Of a DNA stretch of 64,000 nt, positions 1-10,024 are shown in pieces; position 1 is the first letter of the stretch, and every line of letters starts with the position of its first letter. Source of the stretch: Phosphoribacter sp964647395 (GTDB taxonomy: Bacteria; Actinomycetota; Actinomycetes; Actinomycetales; Dermatophilaceae); the NCBI GenBank assembly GCA_964647395.1, contig CAZYHR010000004.1, positions 1 to 64,000 on the forward strand. Reading direction: 5' to 3'. The position numbers and the translations under genes were made by a program. The notes under the pieces were generated by a model, which worked only from the letters and a program-made list of their open reading frames with translations, had not been told where the DNA came from and did not search any database.

Positions 1-40
1 CCCCATCATCCCAACCCACCAAGCGTACATCAACTTAACA

Positions 41-63
41 CGCGGGGCACTAGCGGCCCCGCG
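41..63. terminator. Hairpin at the left edge, probable terminator
   Basis: CGCGGGGC at 41-48 pairs perfectly with GCCCCGCG at 56-63 around a 7-nt loop. No T-tract follows, as is usual for actinobacterial hairpin terminators. It would end a transcript entering from outside the window and isolate the lipoprotein cluster that follows. Confidence 0.45.
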
Positions 64-134
64 CGAGCCCTCCCCTCGCCGGTATGCCGCTGCCGCGGCT
101 CGCACTGTTGACTCCAAGGACGGAGGTGGTCGGG

Positions 135-743
135 ATGCGCAACGGTCGGAGTCTGGTGAGGGTGGCCACCGTGCTGGCACTGGCCGGGCTGATCGTGGCC
201 GGCTGCACGAACGACCCGCCTCCCGCACCGCCGACCACGAGCGTGACCTCTGGGACGACGGCGCCGACCACGACAGCCCCCGCCACGACCACCCCCAGCC
301 CGCCGACCCCCAGCCCGCCGACCCCCAGCCCGCCGACCCCCAGCACGCCGACCCCTGCGGCGAGCGATACCGACGCCGCCAAGGCGGCGGCGCAGCGCTA
401 CATCGCCGCGTTCAACGACGCTGTGAAGACCAGATCCACGGCCGAGTTCCGGAAGACCTTCATCACCGGGTGCAAGGTCTGCACCGAGGACGCCGACAAG
501 GTTGATCAGATCGTGAAAGAGGGGAGAAAGGTCGACGGAGGGGTGGTCTCGTTCGCCGACGTGCAGGTCGAGTCGGTCACGCCTCCCCACGTCATGCTTT
601 CGGGGCGGGCCGGCGCCACCAAGATCGTCATCCGAGATGCCTCTGGGCAGGTGGTCGAGAGCCATGACGAATTCGTGAACCAGAGGCGGATCCTCATGCG
701 ATTCCACCAAGGCGAATGGCTCGTCGAAGGGATCGTCTCATGA
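135..743 (+). CDS. Tandem lipoprotein 1 (DUF6318-like)
   Basis: A predicted secreted lipoprotein of 202 residues and unknown function. The start at 135 is chosen because GGAGGTGG lies just upstream and the product begins with a classic lipoprotein signal: a basic N-terminus, a hydrophobic stretch and the lipobox LIVAGC with Cys24. A Pro/Thr-rich linker of about 50 residues separates the anchor from a globular C-terminal domain of about 115 residues. That domain starts AAQRYIAAFNDA, has a paired-cysteine motif GCKVCTED and ends in LVEGIVS. The layout resembles actinobacterial DUF6318 lipoproteins and an NTF2-like fold, from memory of the family only. It is the first of four paralogues. Confidence 0.8.
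   Translation: MRNGRSLVRVATVLALAGLIVAGCTNDPPPAPPTTSVTSGTTAPTTTAPATTTPSPPTPSPPTPSPPTPSTPTPAASDTDAAKAAAQRYIAAFNDAVKTRSTAEFRKTFITGCKVCTEDADKVDQIVKEGRKVDGGVVSFADVQVESVTPPHVMLSGRAGATKIVIRDASGQVVESHDEFVNQRRILMRFHQGEWLVEGIVS
292..351 (+). repeat. 15-bp tandem repeat in lipoprotein linker
   Basis: Four head-to-tail copies of a 15-bp unit (CCCCCAGCCCGCCGA, the last with one change) encode repeated Pro-Thr-Pro-Ser-Pro units in the linker of lipoprotein 1. Paralogues 2-4 have Thr-rich linkers of other lengths, so the tract expands and contracts between copies. Confidence 0.8.
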
Positions 744-1072
744 CCCGGGTCGCGCGCTGCTGGCCTTGCTGACACTCGATCCGGTGGCGTTCTTTCATAC
801 CGCCCGCACCGTCGTGGTCAACTGACAGGCCCACCCCGCACCTCGGTGTGTCACGTGCCGCTGGTCCAGTCTGCCCCTACCCCAGCTCCGGCGAGCTGCG
901 GGCTGGAAAGGCCCACCCCGGCCGGCCGGCCGGCTGCCGGGCCCTGTGGATGACGGGTCGCGGGACTTGGCGGTCTTTGCCAGAATCGCGCCAGGCGGCC
1001 CCGAGCGAGCCTTCCCCTCGCCGGTATGCCGCTGCCGCTCGATCTGTCGGCTCCAGGACGGAGGTGGTCGGG
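744..1072. other. Gap between lipoproteins 1 and 2, no gene supported
   Basis: This 329-bp stretch holds no supported gene. An open frame continues upstream of lipoprotein 2 into it, but lacks a ribosome binding site and the lipoprotein signal argues for the later start. It contains the duplicated 3' flank (about 800-845) and duplicated 5' flank (1007-1072) of the repeat unit. Confidence 0.6.
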
Positions 1073-1651
1073 ATGCGTCACGGTCGGAGTGACCTGAGGG
1101 TTGCCGCCGCGCTGGCCTCTGCCGGGCTCATCCTTTCGGGCTGCACGAACGACCCGCCTGCCGCACCGCCGACCACGAGCGTGCCCCCCGGGACGACAGC
1201 ACCGACCACGACAGCCCCCGCCGCGACGACCACCACCACCACCACCAGCCCGCCGACCCCTACGCCGAGTGATACCGACGCCGCGATGGCCGCCGCGCAG
1301 CGCTACTTCGCGGCGTTCAACGACGCCATCGGAACCACCCGCACCACAGAGTTCCGCAAGACGTTCATCCGCGGCTGCGTCATCTGCGGCCAGGACGCCG
1401 ACAAACTCGACGAGGACGCCAGGGAACGAAGGACCATCGAGGGGGGACGTCTCTCGTTCGTCGACGCCCGCGTCGAGTTTGTCCAACCGCCGAACATCGG
1501 TCTCATCGGGCGAGTCGTCATGACGAAGATGGTTGTCCGGGACGCCACTGGCAAGGTTGTCGAGAGTTACGAGCCGACGACCAACCCCAAGCGCGTGCTC
1601 GTGCGCAACCTCGACGGGCAATGGCTCGTGGAGGGATTCATCTCGGGATGA
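1073..1651 (+). CDS. Tandem lipoprotein 2 (DUF6318-like)
   Basis: A paralogue of the preceding gene, 192 residues, predicted to be exported and lipid-anchored. The start follows the same GGACGGAGGTGG site. The signal peptide ends in the lipobox LILSGC. The linker is Thr-rich, and the C-terminal domain contains AAQRYFAAFNDA and the cysteine pair GCVICGQD, ending LVEGFISG. It is more diverged than copies 1 and 4. Its stop overlaps the next start as ATGA, so copies 2-4 are probably one transcript with coupled translation. Function unknown. Confidence 0.8.
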   Translation: MRHGRSDLRVAAALASAGLILSGCTNDPPAAPPTTSVPPGTTAPTTTAPAATTTTTTTSPPTPTPSDTDAAMAAAQRYFAAFNDAIGTTRTTEFRKTFIRGCVICGQDADKLDEDARERRTIEGGRLSFVDARVEFVQPPNIGLIGRVVMTKMVVRDATGKVVESYEPTTNPKRVLVRNLDGQWLVEGFISG

Positions 1652-2238
1652 GAAGACTCACGCAGATCCTCCTGAGGGCGAGCGCGGTCCTGGCCTCGGC
1701 CGGGCTCATCCTCTCTGGCTGCACGAACGACCCGCCTCCCGCACCGCCGACCACGAGCGTGACCTCTGGGACGACGGCGCCGACCACGACAGCCCCCGCC
1801 ACGACCACCACCAGCACACCGACCACCACCAGCACACCGACCACCAGCACGCTCGCCGACGCCGACGCGGCCATCGCAGCAGCAAGTGCCTACTACGCGG
1901 CGTTCAACGAGGCCGTCAAGACTCGGCAGACGGCGAACTGGCGCGAACTCTTCACCGATGGCTGTTCGGTCTGCAAGGAAGACGCCGCGATCATCGACCA
2001 GGCGCTGCTTACGGGACGGACCTTCGAGGGTGGGAACTTCCGGCTGTCCGACCTGGCGGTGACATCACGTCCCAGCGCGACCCAGATCCTGGTGCGGGGA
2101 ATGCTGCAGAACGATTCGATCGTCGTCCGGGACGCGAGCGGCAAGGTCGTCCAACGATCGGACGGAGGACGCGCCCCAAAGGACTTCATCATCGTGCAGG
2201 TGGGCGCGGCCTGGAAGGTAGGAGGTCTTTCGCGATGA
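1648..2238 (+). CDS. Tandem lipoprotein 3 (DUF6318-like)
   Basis: Third paralogue, 196 residues. The start at 1648 overlaps the preceding stop (ATGA) and gives a compact signal peptide ending LILSGC. The linker is a Thr/Ser/Pro repeat. The domain contains ASAYYAAFNEAVKT and the cysteine pair GCSVCKED, and is the most diverged of the four around its centre. Its stop overlaps the start of copy 4 (ATGA at 2235-2238). Confidence 0.8.
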   Translation: MRRLTQILLRASAVLASAGLILSGCTNDPPPAPPTTSVTSGTTAPTTTAPATTTTSTPTTTSTPTTSTLADADAAIAAASAYYAAFNEAVKTRQTANWRELFTDGCSVCKEDAAIIDQALLTGRTFEGGNFRLSDLAVTSRPSATQILVRGMLQNDSIVVRDASGKVVQRSDGGRAPKDFIIVQVGAAWKVGGLSR

Positions 2239-2821
2239 AGAGGGTGGTCGGGATGCGCACCGGTCGGCGTCTCCTGAGGGTGGCCGCCGGGCTGGCCTCG
2301 GCCGGACTCATCGTGTCCGCCTGCACCAGCGGCCCGCCTCCCGCACGGCCGATCACGAGCGTGACTGCGGGGACATCAGCACCGACCACGACAGCCCCCG
2401 CCGCGACGACCACCACCAGCGCACCAACCACCACGACGCTCAGTGACACCGACGCCGCCATGGCCGCCGCACAGCGCTACATCGCCGCGTTCAACGACGC
2501 CGTCACGACCGGATCCACGACCGAGTTCCGGAAGACCTTCATCACCGGGTGCAACGTCTGCACCGCGGACGCCGACAACGTCGATCAGATCGCCAAGGCG
2601 GGCAGGAAGGTTGAGGGAGGCGTCGTCTCGTTCGTGACGTGCGGGTGCAATCGGTCCAGCCCCCGCACATCATGCTCCTGGGCCAGATCCGGATCTCCAA
2701 GGGCGTCATCCGCGACGCCACCGGCAAGGTCGTCGAGCGTCATGACGATTTCGTCAATACGCGACAATTTCTCGTTCGCTTCTACAATGACGCGTGGATT
2801 GTTGAAGGGATAGCGTCATGA
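2235..2821 (+). pseudogene. Tandem lipoprotein 4, frameshifted
   Basis: Fourth paralogue, closest to copy 1. The start (2235, or 2253 after a better-placed site) gives a signal ending LIVSAC, then a linker, AAQRYIAAFNDA and GCNVCTAD. At about 2634-2636 the frame shifts: after GGVVSF the frame reads VTCGC and runs out, while the family sequence RVQSVQPPHIMLLG resumes one frame over and ends WIVEGIAS. Copy 2 reads TTC-GTC-GAC where this copy has TTC-GT-GAC, so a single base appears lost. It may be a real mutation in a redundant paralogue or an assembly error. Confidence 0.75.
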
Positions 2822-2913
2822 GCAGGCAGGGCGCTGTCTCGATCGGCTCCGCCACCGAACCGGTCACGACCGCCCGCACCGTCCTGGTCAACTGACCAGC
2901 CGACCCGGCACCT

Positions 2914-2941
2914 CCGGTAGGCCGCCGCCGCGGCCTACCGG
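2914..2941. terminator. Strong hairpin between convergent genes
   Basis: CCGGTAGGCCGC (2914-2925) and GCGGCCTACCGG (2930-2941) form a perfect 12-bp stem with a 4-nt loop. It sits between the rightward lipoprotein cluster and the leftward gene ending at 2942, so it most likely serves as a bidirectional terminator. Confidence 0.75.
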
Positions 2942-3436
2942 TCAGCTGGTGGGCCCGATCCGGGGCATGACCCGCCGCTCGACCAGCCCGGTGATGACAG
3001 CGAGCGGTGCGGCCGCCCGGGCGGCGATGGCGGCCCGCCGGGGCAGCACACCCTGCCGGTGCAGCTGCGGTCCGATCGCGGCCAGCAGCGCCACGGCCGC
3101 CGGCATCGGCCGGATGAACAGGGTGACCCGGTCGATGAGCCCGGCCGCACCGACGTGCAGCCACTGGATCTCCTCGAGGTTTCGCCCGCGCAGCGTATTG
3201 GTGCCGTGCAGCACCCAGTCGTCGCCGATCCCGGTGACGGCGCGGATCTCGATGTCGCGCAGCAGCGCGAACGCCGCCTCGAACACGCCCATCACCTGCT
3301 CCCGACCTCGGAAGCCGAAGCCGTCGGTCAACGGCGACACGAGCTGCACATCCGGGTCGAGCTGCGCGGCCATCACGGCCAGGTCGAGGCGGCGGTCCGC
3401 ACTCACCCAGGCCTCGATCGCGGGGGGTCGGGTCAT
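2942..3436 (-). CDS. SnoaL/NTF2-like protein
   Basis: A cytoplasmic protein of 164 residues. The start ATG at 3436 is preceded by GGAGGTGAC. The first 115 residues look like a SnoaL/NTF2-like cone fold: a helical start, then a segment around LVSPLTDGFGFRGREQV typical of proteins annotated 'nuclear transport factor 2 family'. The C-terminal 45 residues are Ala/Arg-rich and not obviously part of the fold. The gene stands alone and converges on the lipoprotein cluster. Substrate unknown. Confidence 0.65.
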   Translation of the reverse strand: MTRPPAIEAWVSADRRLDLAVMAAQLDPDVQLVSPLTDGFGFRGREQVMGVFEAAFALLRDIEIRAVTGIGDDWVLHGTNTLRGRNLEEIQWLHVGAAGLIDRVTLFIRPMPAAVALLAAIGPQLHRQGVLPRRAAIAARAAAPLAVITGLVERRVMPRIGPTS

Positions 3437-3626
3437 GGTCACCTCCGGTCGGCACACGTGGACGACTTCACCGTATGCCGCGCCGCGGCCGGCCCGCGCG
3501 CTCGGCTCCCGGCGAGCCGGGTGCCGTCGTCGGCCACGACCAGATCCTGTCGGGGTCGCGGACCGATTGGGGGGTCGGGCGCACCCGACTGACGATCGAG
3601 TCCACCTCGGCCTGGTCCCTGGCCCT

Positions 3627-3680
3627 TCAGTGAAGTTCAGTGATGTTCAGTGACAGCGTCACTGTGTTCACTGACGTGGC
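3627..3680. promoter_or_regulatory. 10-bp-phased TTCAGTGA repeats with a dyad
   Basis: TTCAGTGA occurs three times at 10-bp spacing (about 3626, 3636 and 3646). The opposite orientation follows as GTCACTG and TTCACTGA. The centre CAGTGAC-AGC-GTCACTG is a perfect 7-bp stem. It lies just beyond the 3' end of brxHI and upstream of the leftward SnoaL-like gene. It could be a terminator, a protein-binding array or the edge of the inserted defence region. Confidence 0.5.
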
Positions 3681-3712
3681 TCATGCACCACCCGGGGCCG
3701 ACCGTGCGGGCC

Positions 3713-5832
<2,120 letters not shown>

Positions 5833-5838
5833 CGCAGC

Positions 5839-7181
5839 TCAGCCCTCACGGTCCGCGACCCCCGGCAGGTCGAGCTCGATGTCGTCGACGCTGCGGGCCG
5901 CCCGCTCGACGATGGAGAGCTCGGCGTCGCTGACCGTCAGCGCATAGTCGACCCGCGGGTCGAAGTCGGTGAACTGGTCGACCCGGTCGAGCACATCGCC
6001 GACGAGTTTCTTGAGGAACAGCCGCGGCGCGACCCCGACCTTGCCGCCCAGTCCGCCGGTGACCGCCCGGCCCAGGTCGTCGACATACCGGTCGTCGACG
6101 AGCCGCGCGACCCGCTCCGGGTCGGTGCAGCCGGCGGCATACAGGTCGCGCACCTTGCGGCCGACCTCGCCGAGCGCCGACAGGGTGACCCCGGCAGCCG
6201 CACCTGCACGGCCCGCGGGTTGTCGAACCGCGCGTCGGTGGTGAAGTCGGTGGCCAACCGCTGGGCGAGCGGCGGCAGCCGGGGGACCCCGGACGGCCTG
6301 TCGAAGAACGCCGGTGTCCCGGTGATGACGAGATAGAGCCCGGGGAACCGCCCGCCGTCGATCTCGTCGACGAGTTGACGCAGCGAGTTCAGCGCCTTGT
6401 CCCGCATGTCGGAGCGCACCCGCTGCAGGGTCTCGACCTCGTCGAGCACGAGCAGCAGACCCGGGTGGCCGGCGTCGCGCAACACGGTGAGCAGCCCCTG
6501 CAGGAACCCCAACGCGCCGAAATGGTCGAGCTCACCGCGGATCCCGGCGGCCCGCTTGGCCCCGGCCGCCACCTGCGGCTGCCCGCCCATCCACGCCGCG
6601 AGCCCGTCGGCAACCGCACCGTCACCCCGGGTCACCGCCGACCAGTAGCCGCGCAGCGCCTGCGCGAAGACCGGTGTCCGGGTGCTGACCTCGGCCAGCC
6701 GCTGCTCGACCAGCGTGTCGACGGCCGCGGCCCGGACGGCAGCGCCGGCGGAGGCGAGTTCGGGTCGCGCGGCGACGGCGTCGCCCTCGACGGTGAGCAG
6801 CCACGAGTCGAGCACGGCACGAAAAGCGCTGGGCGGCAACGATGCCGTCCGCAACGACTCGGTCACCCGGCGATAGACGGTCTCCAGACGGTGCAACGGG
6901 GTCTCGTTCTCGGAGACCTGCACCTCGGCCGCCGCGAAACCGGCCCGCATGGCCCGCTCGGCCAGGTGCCGGGTGAAGAACGTCTTGCCCGACCCGTAGT
7001 CGCCGCGCACCGCCTTGAAGACCGCGCCTCCCCCGGCGGCCGTCACGATCTCGGCGTCCAACGCCGGCCCGAAGCGGTCCAACCCGACTGCGAGCAGGTC
7101 GAGCCCGGCCGCGGGCACCGTGCCGCGCCGCAGCGCATCGACGACCTCGGCGCGGCGGCGCGGCGACACCGGGCCGGTCAT
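5839..7181 (-). pseudogene. brxD: BREX ATP-binding protein BrxD, frameshifted
   Basis: An ATPase of the BrxC/BrxD (DUF2791) family and a core BREX-2 component. The N-terminus has the family opening VVDALRRGTVPAAGLDLLAV, Walker A GDYGSGKTFF and Walker B LLLVLDEVETL. After AVQVRLPG the frame is lost at about 6187-6192. Restoring one G on the coding strand in the run read as CCCC rejoins it to VTLSALGEVGRKVRDLYAAG and the C-terminus ending at 5839, giving about 447 residues. The start overlaps the pglZ stop as ATGA. The lesion is a homopolymer indel, so it may be technical. Confidence 0.8.
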
Positions 7182-10024
7182 GACACCCCGAACTGCTCAC
7201 GCAGCAGCGCGAGGTCGAGCAGCACGGCGCGGCCGGGGACGTCGTGACGGATCACCGCATAGCCCTCGACGTTGAGGATCTGCATGACCTGGGCGATGGC
7301 GCCCCGCACCGCATGCTCCGGCAGCGCCAGCAGGGTGGCCACCGCGGTTTCGCCGAGCCGCTGCGCCGAGGCCGCCGCAAGCGCGTCGACGAGCCCCCCG
7401 ATGCGCGCGTCGTCGACCACCCGCCGCGGCGCGCGGGTCACCTGCGCCCGGTATGCCGCGCTGCGGGTGACCTGCGTCCCCAGCGTCGGCCCGGCCGGCG
7501 GGGCGGTGTCGAGCACGAGTTCGTCGGGGAAGAGCGTCGGTCCGAGGTTCTTGAGCACCGGGGTCCGCCCGCCAGGGGGAGGTGCCGCCGACACCGCAGC
7601 GGAGCCGACCGGCTCGGTCCACCACTGCGGCGCCTGCGGGCCGAGCAGCGTCAGCCCCAAGGGGTTGAGGTCCGGGTGCGGCAGCAGCACGACGACCGGC
7701 ACGACCGTCTCGGCCGCGGTGCCGCCGCCGTGGTAGCCGGCCTTGAGCGGCCCGTAGCGCAGCCCCTCATCGACGGCCAGCACGGCCGACCCGACGGGCG
7801 TCAGCACCCGCTCCCCGGCGACCAGCACCTCGTCGGTACCGGCCGGCGGGTCGGCCGCCCGGGACCGGCCGCTGGTGGCGTCGGGCGCGTGACGCTGCTG
7901 ACCCTGGCGGCGCTCGACGACGTGCCCGTGGTCGGAGGTCAGCACGACGGTGCGTCCGGCCCCACGGGCGCGGGCGAGCAGCGGCTCCAGGTGCTTGACG
8001 GCGTCGGCCGTCCACGTCGTGCCGGACGGGTCGCTGCGGTCGAGCGCGTCGTCAATAGTGTTGAGCACGACGGTGACCAGGGGCAGCCCGTCGGCGTCGT
8101 CGATGTCGGCCGCCAGTCCGTCGGCGAGGATCCAGCCGGGCCGGGTCGTCTCGACCCCCCGTTTGTGGAAGAGCGTCGCCGTCACCTTGCCCACCTGTTC
8201 GCACACCTGCCCGTATGCCGCTCGCTCGGCGTCCTGTTGCCCGGCCAGCAGGCGCCCGGCCAGCAGCGAGGCGCGGCTGAACTCGGTGACCGACGGCAGG
8301 GCCGACAGCGCGGCCACCCGACCCTTGACGCCCCGGGCGGCGACCGTCGCCTCGGTCCAGCGCAGCCGACCCACCGCGTCGGCGACGATCTCGGTGGCTG
8401 CGGTGACGCTCATCCCGTCGGCGACGATGAGCAGCACCGGGGTCCTGGCGGCCATCGGCAGGACGAGTTGCGGCAGCACGTCCTCGATGGCATAGAGCCC
8501 GCGTTCACCGGCGCGCAGCGACCGGGTGCGCTCGACGCCGTCGCGGCGCAGCAGCACGGCGAAGGCGCGCTCCTGGCTGTCTCGCCGGGCGCGGGCGCGA
8601 CCGACCAGTTGCTCGAGGGCATCGGCGAGCATCGGGTCGCTCACCCCGACGGCGGCGTCGTTGATCGCCGCATCGGCCCAAGCAGCCCGGGTGACATAGT
8701 GATTCGCGGTGTCAGTGAGCCGGCGGCCAGCAGCACCGCCGGCGCGGGCACCGGCGACCCCCGCGGCGCCGGCGACGCGCGCGGCACCCCCAGCATCGGC
8801 GGTCCCCACCGAAGCGTCGTCCGGGTCGACGGCGAGCCACCGCAGCAGCCGCACGCCGGCCAGAGCGGCGGCGTGCTCGCTCGGCGCCCGCCGGGCCAGC
8901 CGGTGCTGCACCAGTAGGTGCCACGCCTGCTCGGCGTCGGCCAGCGTGGCGGCAGCATCGTCGGAGCTCCCGAGGTCGTCGAGGCCCAGCCGCAGCGCCC
9001 GGGCCAGACGTTGCACCCGCAGCCGGTGGCCGCCGGCCAGCAGCGGCGAGGACGCGCCGATCGCCTCGGCGTCGATCTCGGCGAGCATCGTCTCGGCGGC
9101 CTGACAGACCCGGTCGACGACCGGCGAGTCGGGGTCTGCGACAGCGAGATCGGCGACCAGCGTGGTGCCGGCGGCGCCGACCGCCGCGACCGCGTCGGCA
9201 CCCGGCCAGGACGACCCCCACCGCCCCTTGAGGGTGGCCAACGCCAACTCGGCGCCGCGCCCGGTCTCACCGCCCCGGGTGGCCGCGTCGGTGAGCAGCG
9301 CGACGGCGAGGGCGAAGGGGACGATCTCGCCGAGCCGGCCACCACGCAGGTGCGCCCCGACCGCGGGGGCGGCGGCCCCGGCGTTGGCGGCGATCCACCG
9401 CACGGTCGCATCGGCGAGCGGGTCGCCGTAGGCCGACCGCAGCGCCGCGAGGTCGGTCGTCGCGCCCGGGCGCAGGCACCAGCCGAGCACCCCCAGGGCG
9501 TCGCCCGCGTCACCGTAGTAGCCGACGTGCTGGGCGGCGACCGCTGACAGCGCGTGCGCCTGGGTCAGCGAGCCGGCCGGGGCGGGCGGCCATCCGTCGG
9601 CGGGCTTGGCCGCGAGCAGGCCGGCGGCGAGCTCGCGCCCATCTGGGCGGCCAGTCAGTGCCGGGTCGATCCCCTTGGCCTGGAACGCGTTTCGCACAGC
9701 CTCCCAGGGGTCCGGGCGGCGCACCCGGTGCCAGGCGACGTGCGCGAGGATGCCGGGGCCGAGGTCGGCGTCGTCGCGGTCGGTGACGACGACCAGCCAC
9801 TCGCCGACGTCGCGGTCGAGCATCGCGTCGCGCACGCCGAGCGTCGAGGTCGCGACCCGCACCCGCACGAGCATGCCGTCGTGCTCGAAGTCCCCCGGTG
9901 CCGTCGACGACGGCTGCGCCCGCACGGCGATGACGCCGTGGCGGTAGGGCGCCCGCCGGGCGTCGTCGACCAGCGCCCGGATCATCGGCTCGGTGACCGG
10001 CAGCAGCGCGGCGGCCACCGTCAT
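7178..10024 (-). CDS. pglZ: BREX type 2 PglZ, intact
   Basis: The alkaline-phosphatase-superfamily protein shared by all BREX types, 948 residues here and the only intact gene of this operon. The start at 10024 overlaps the pglY stop (ATGA) and gives MTVAAALLPVTEPMIRALV. The PglZ domain follows a long N-terminal helical region. Likely metal-site segments are VADGMSVTAATEIVADAVG near residue 530 and LTSDHGHVVERR near residue 690. The C-terminus carries a small winged-helix-like tail. BREX-2 PglZ acts with PglY, PglX and PglW in phage exclusion; pglX and pglW are not in this window. Confidence 0.85.
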   Translation of the reverse strand: MTVAAALLPVTEPMIRALVDDARRAPYRHGVIAVRAQPSSTAPGDFEHDGMLVRVRVATSTLGVRDAMLDRDVGEWLVVVTDRDDADLGPGILAHVAWHRVRRPDPWEAVRNAFQAKGIDPALTGRPDGRELAAGLLAAKPADGWPPAPAGSLTQAHALSAVAAQHVGYYGDAGDALGVLGWCLRPGATTDLAALRSAYGDPLADATVRWIAANAGAAAPAVGAHLRGGRLGEIVPFALAVALLTDAATRGGETGRGAELALATLKGRWGSSWPGADAVAAVGAAGTTLVADLAVADPDSPVVDRVCQAAETMLAEIDAEAIGASSPLLAGGHRLRVQRLARALRLGLDDLGSSDDAAATLADAEQAWHLLVQHRLARRAPSEHAAALAGVRLLRWLAVDPDDASVGTADAGGAARVAGAAGVAGARAGGAAGRRLTDTANHYVTRAAWADAAINDAAVGVSDPMLADALEQLVGRARARRDSQERAFAVLLRRDGVERTRSLRAGERGLYAIEDVLPQLVLPMAARTPVLLIVADGMSVTAATEIVADAVGRLRWTEATVAARGVKGRVAALSALPSVTEFSRASLLAGRLLAGQQDAERAAYGQVCEQVGKVTATLFHKRGVETTRPGWILADGLAADIDDADGLPLVTVVLNTIDDALDRSDPSGTTWTADAVKHLEPLLARARGAGRTVVLTSDHGHVVERRQGQQRHAPDATSGRSRAADPPAGTDEVLVAGERVLTPVGSAVLAVDEGLRYGPLKAGYHGGGTAAETVVPVVVLLPHPDLNPLGLTLLGPQAPQWWTEPVGSAAVSAAPPPGGRTPVLKNLGPTLFPDELVLDTAPPAGPTLGTQVTRSAAYRAQVTRAPRRVVDDARIGGLVDALAAASAQRLGETAVATLLALPEHAVRGAIAQVMQILNVEGYAVIRHDVPGRAVLLDLALLREQFGVS

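Larger units (their letters stand above)
65..1089 (+). repeat. Duplicated 5' flank of lipoprotein genes 1 and 2
   Basis: Positions 65-151 and 1007-1089 are near-identical direct repeats with a few substitutions and small indels. Each carries GGTATGCCGC, the GGACGGAGGTGG ribosome binding site and the first codons. A shorter 3' flank (about 800-845) resembles 2870-2915. These traces show the paralogues arose by recent tandem duplication that carried the regulatory flanks with the genes. Confidence 0.75.
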
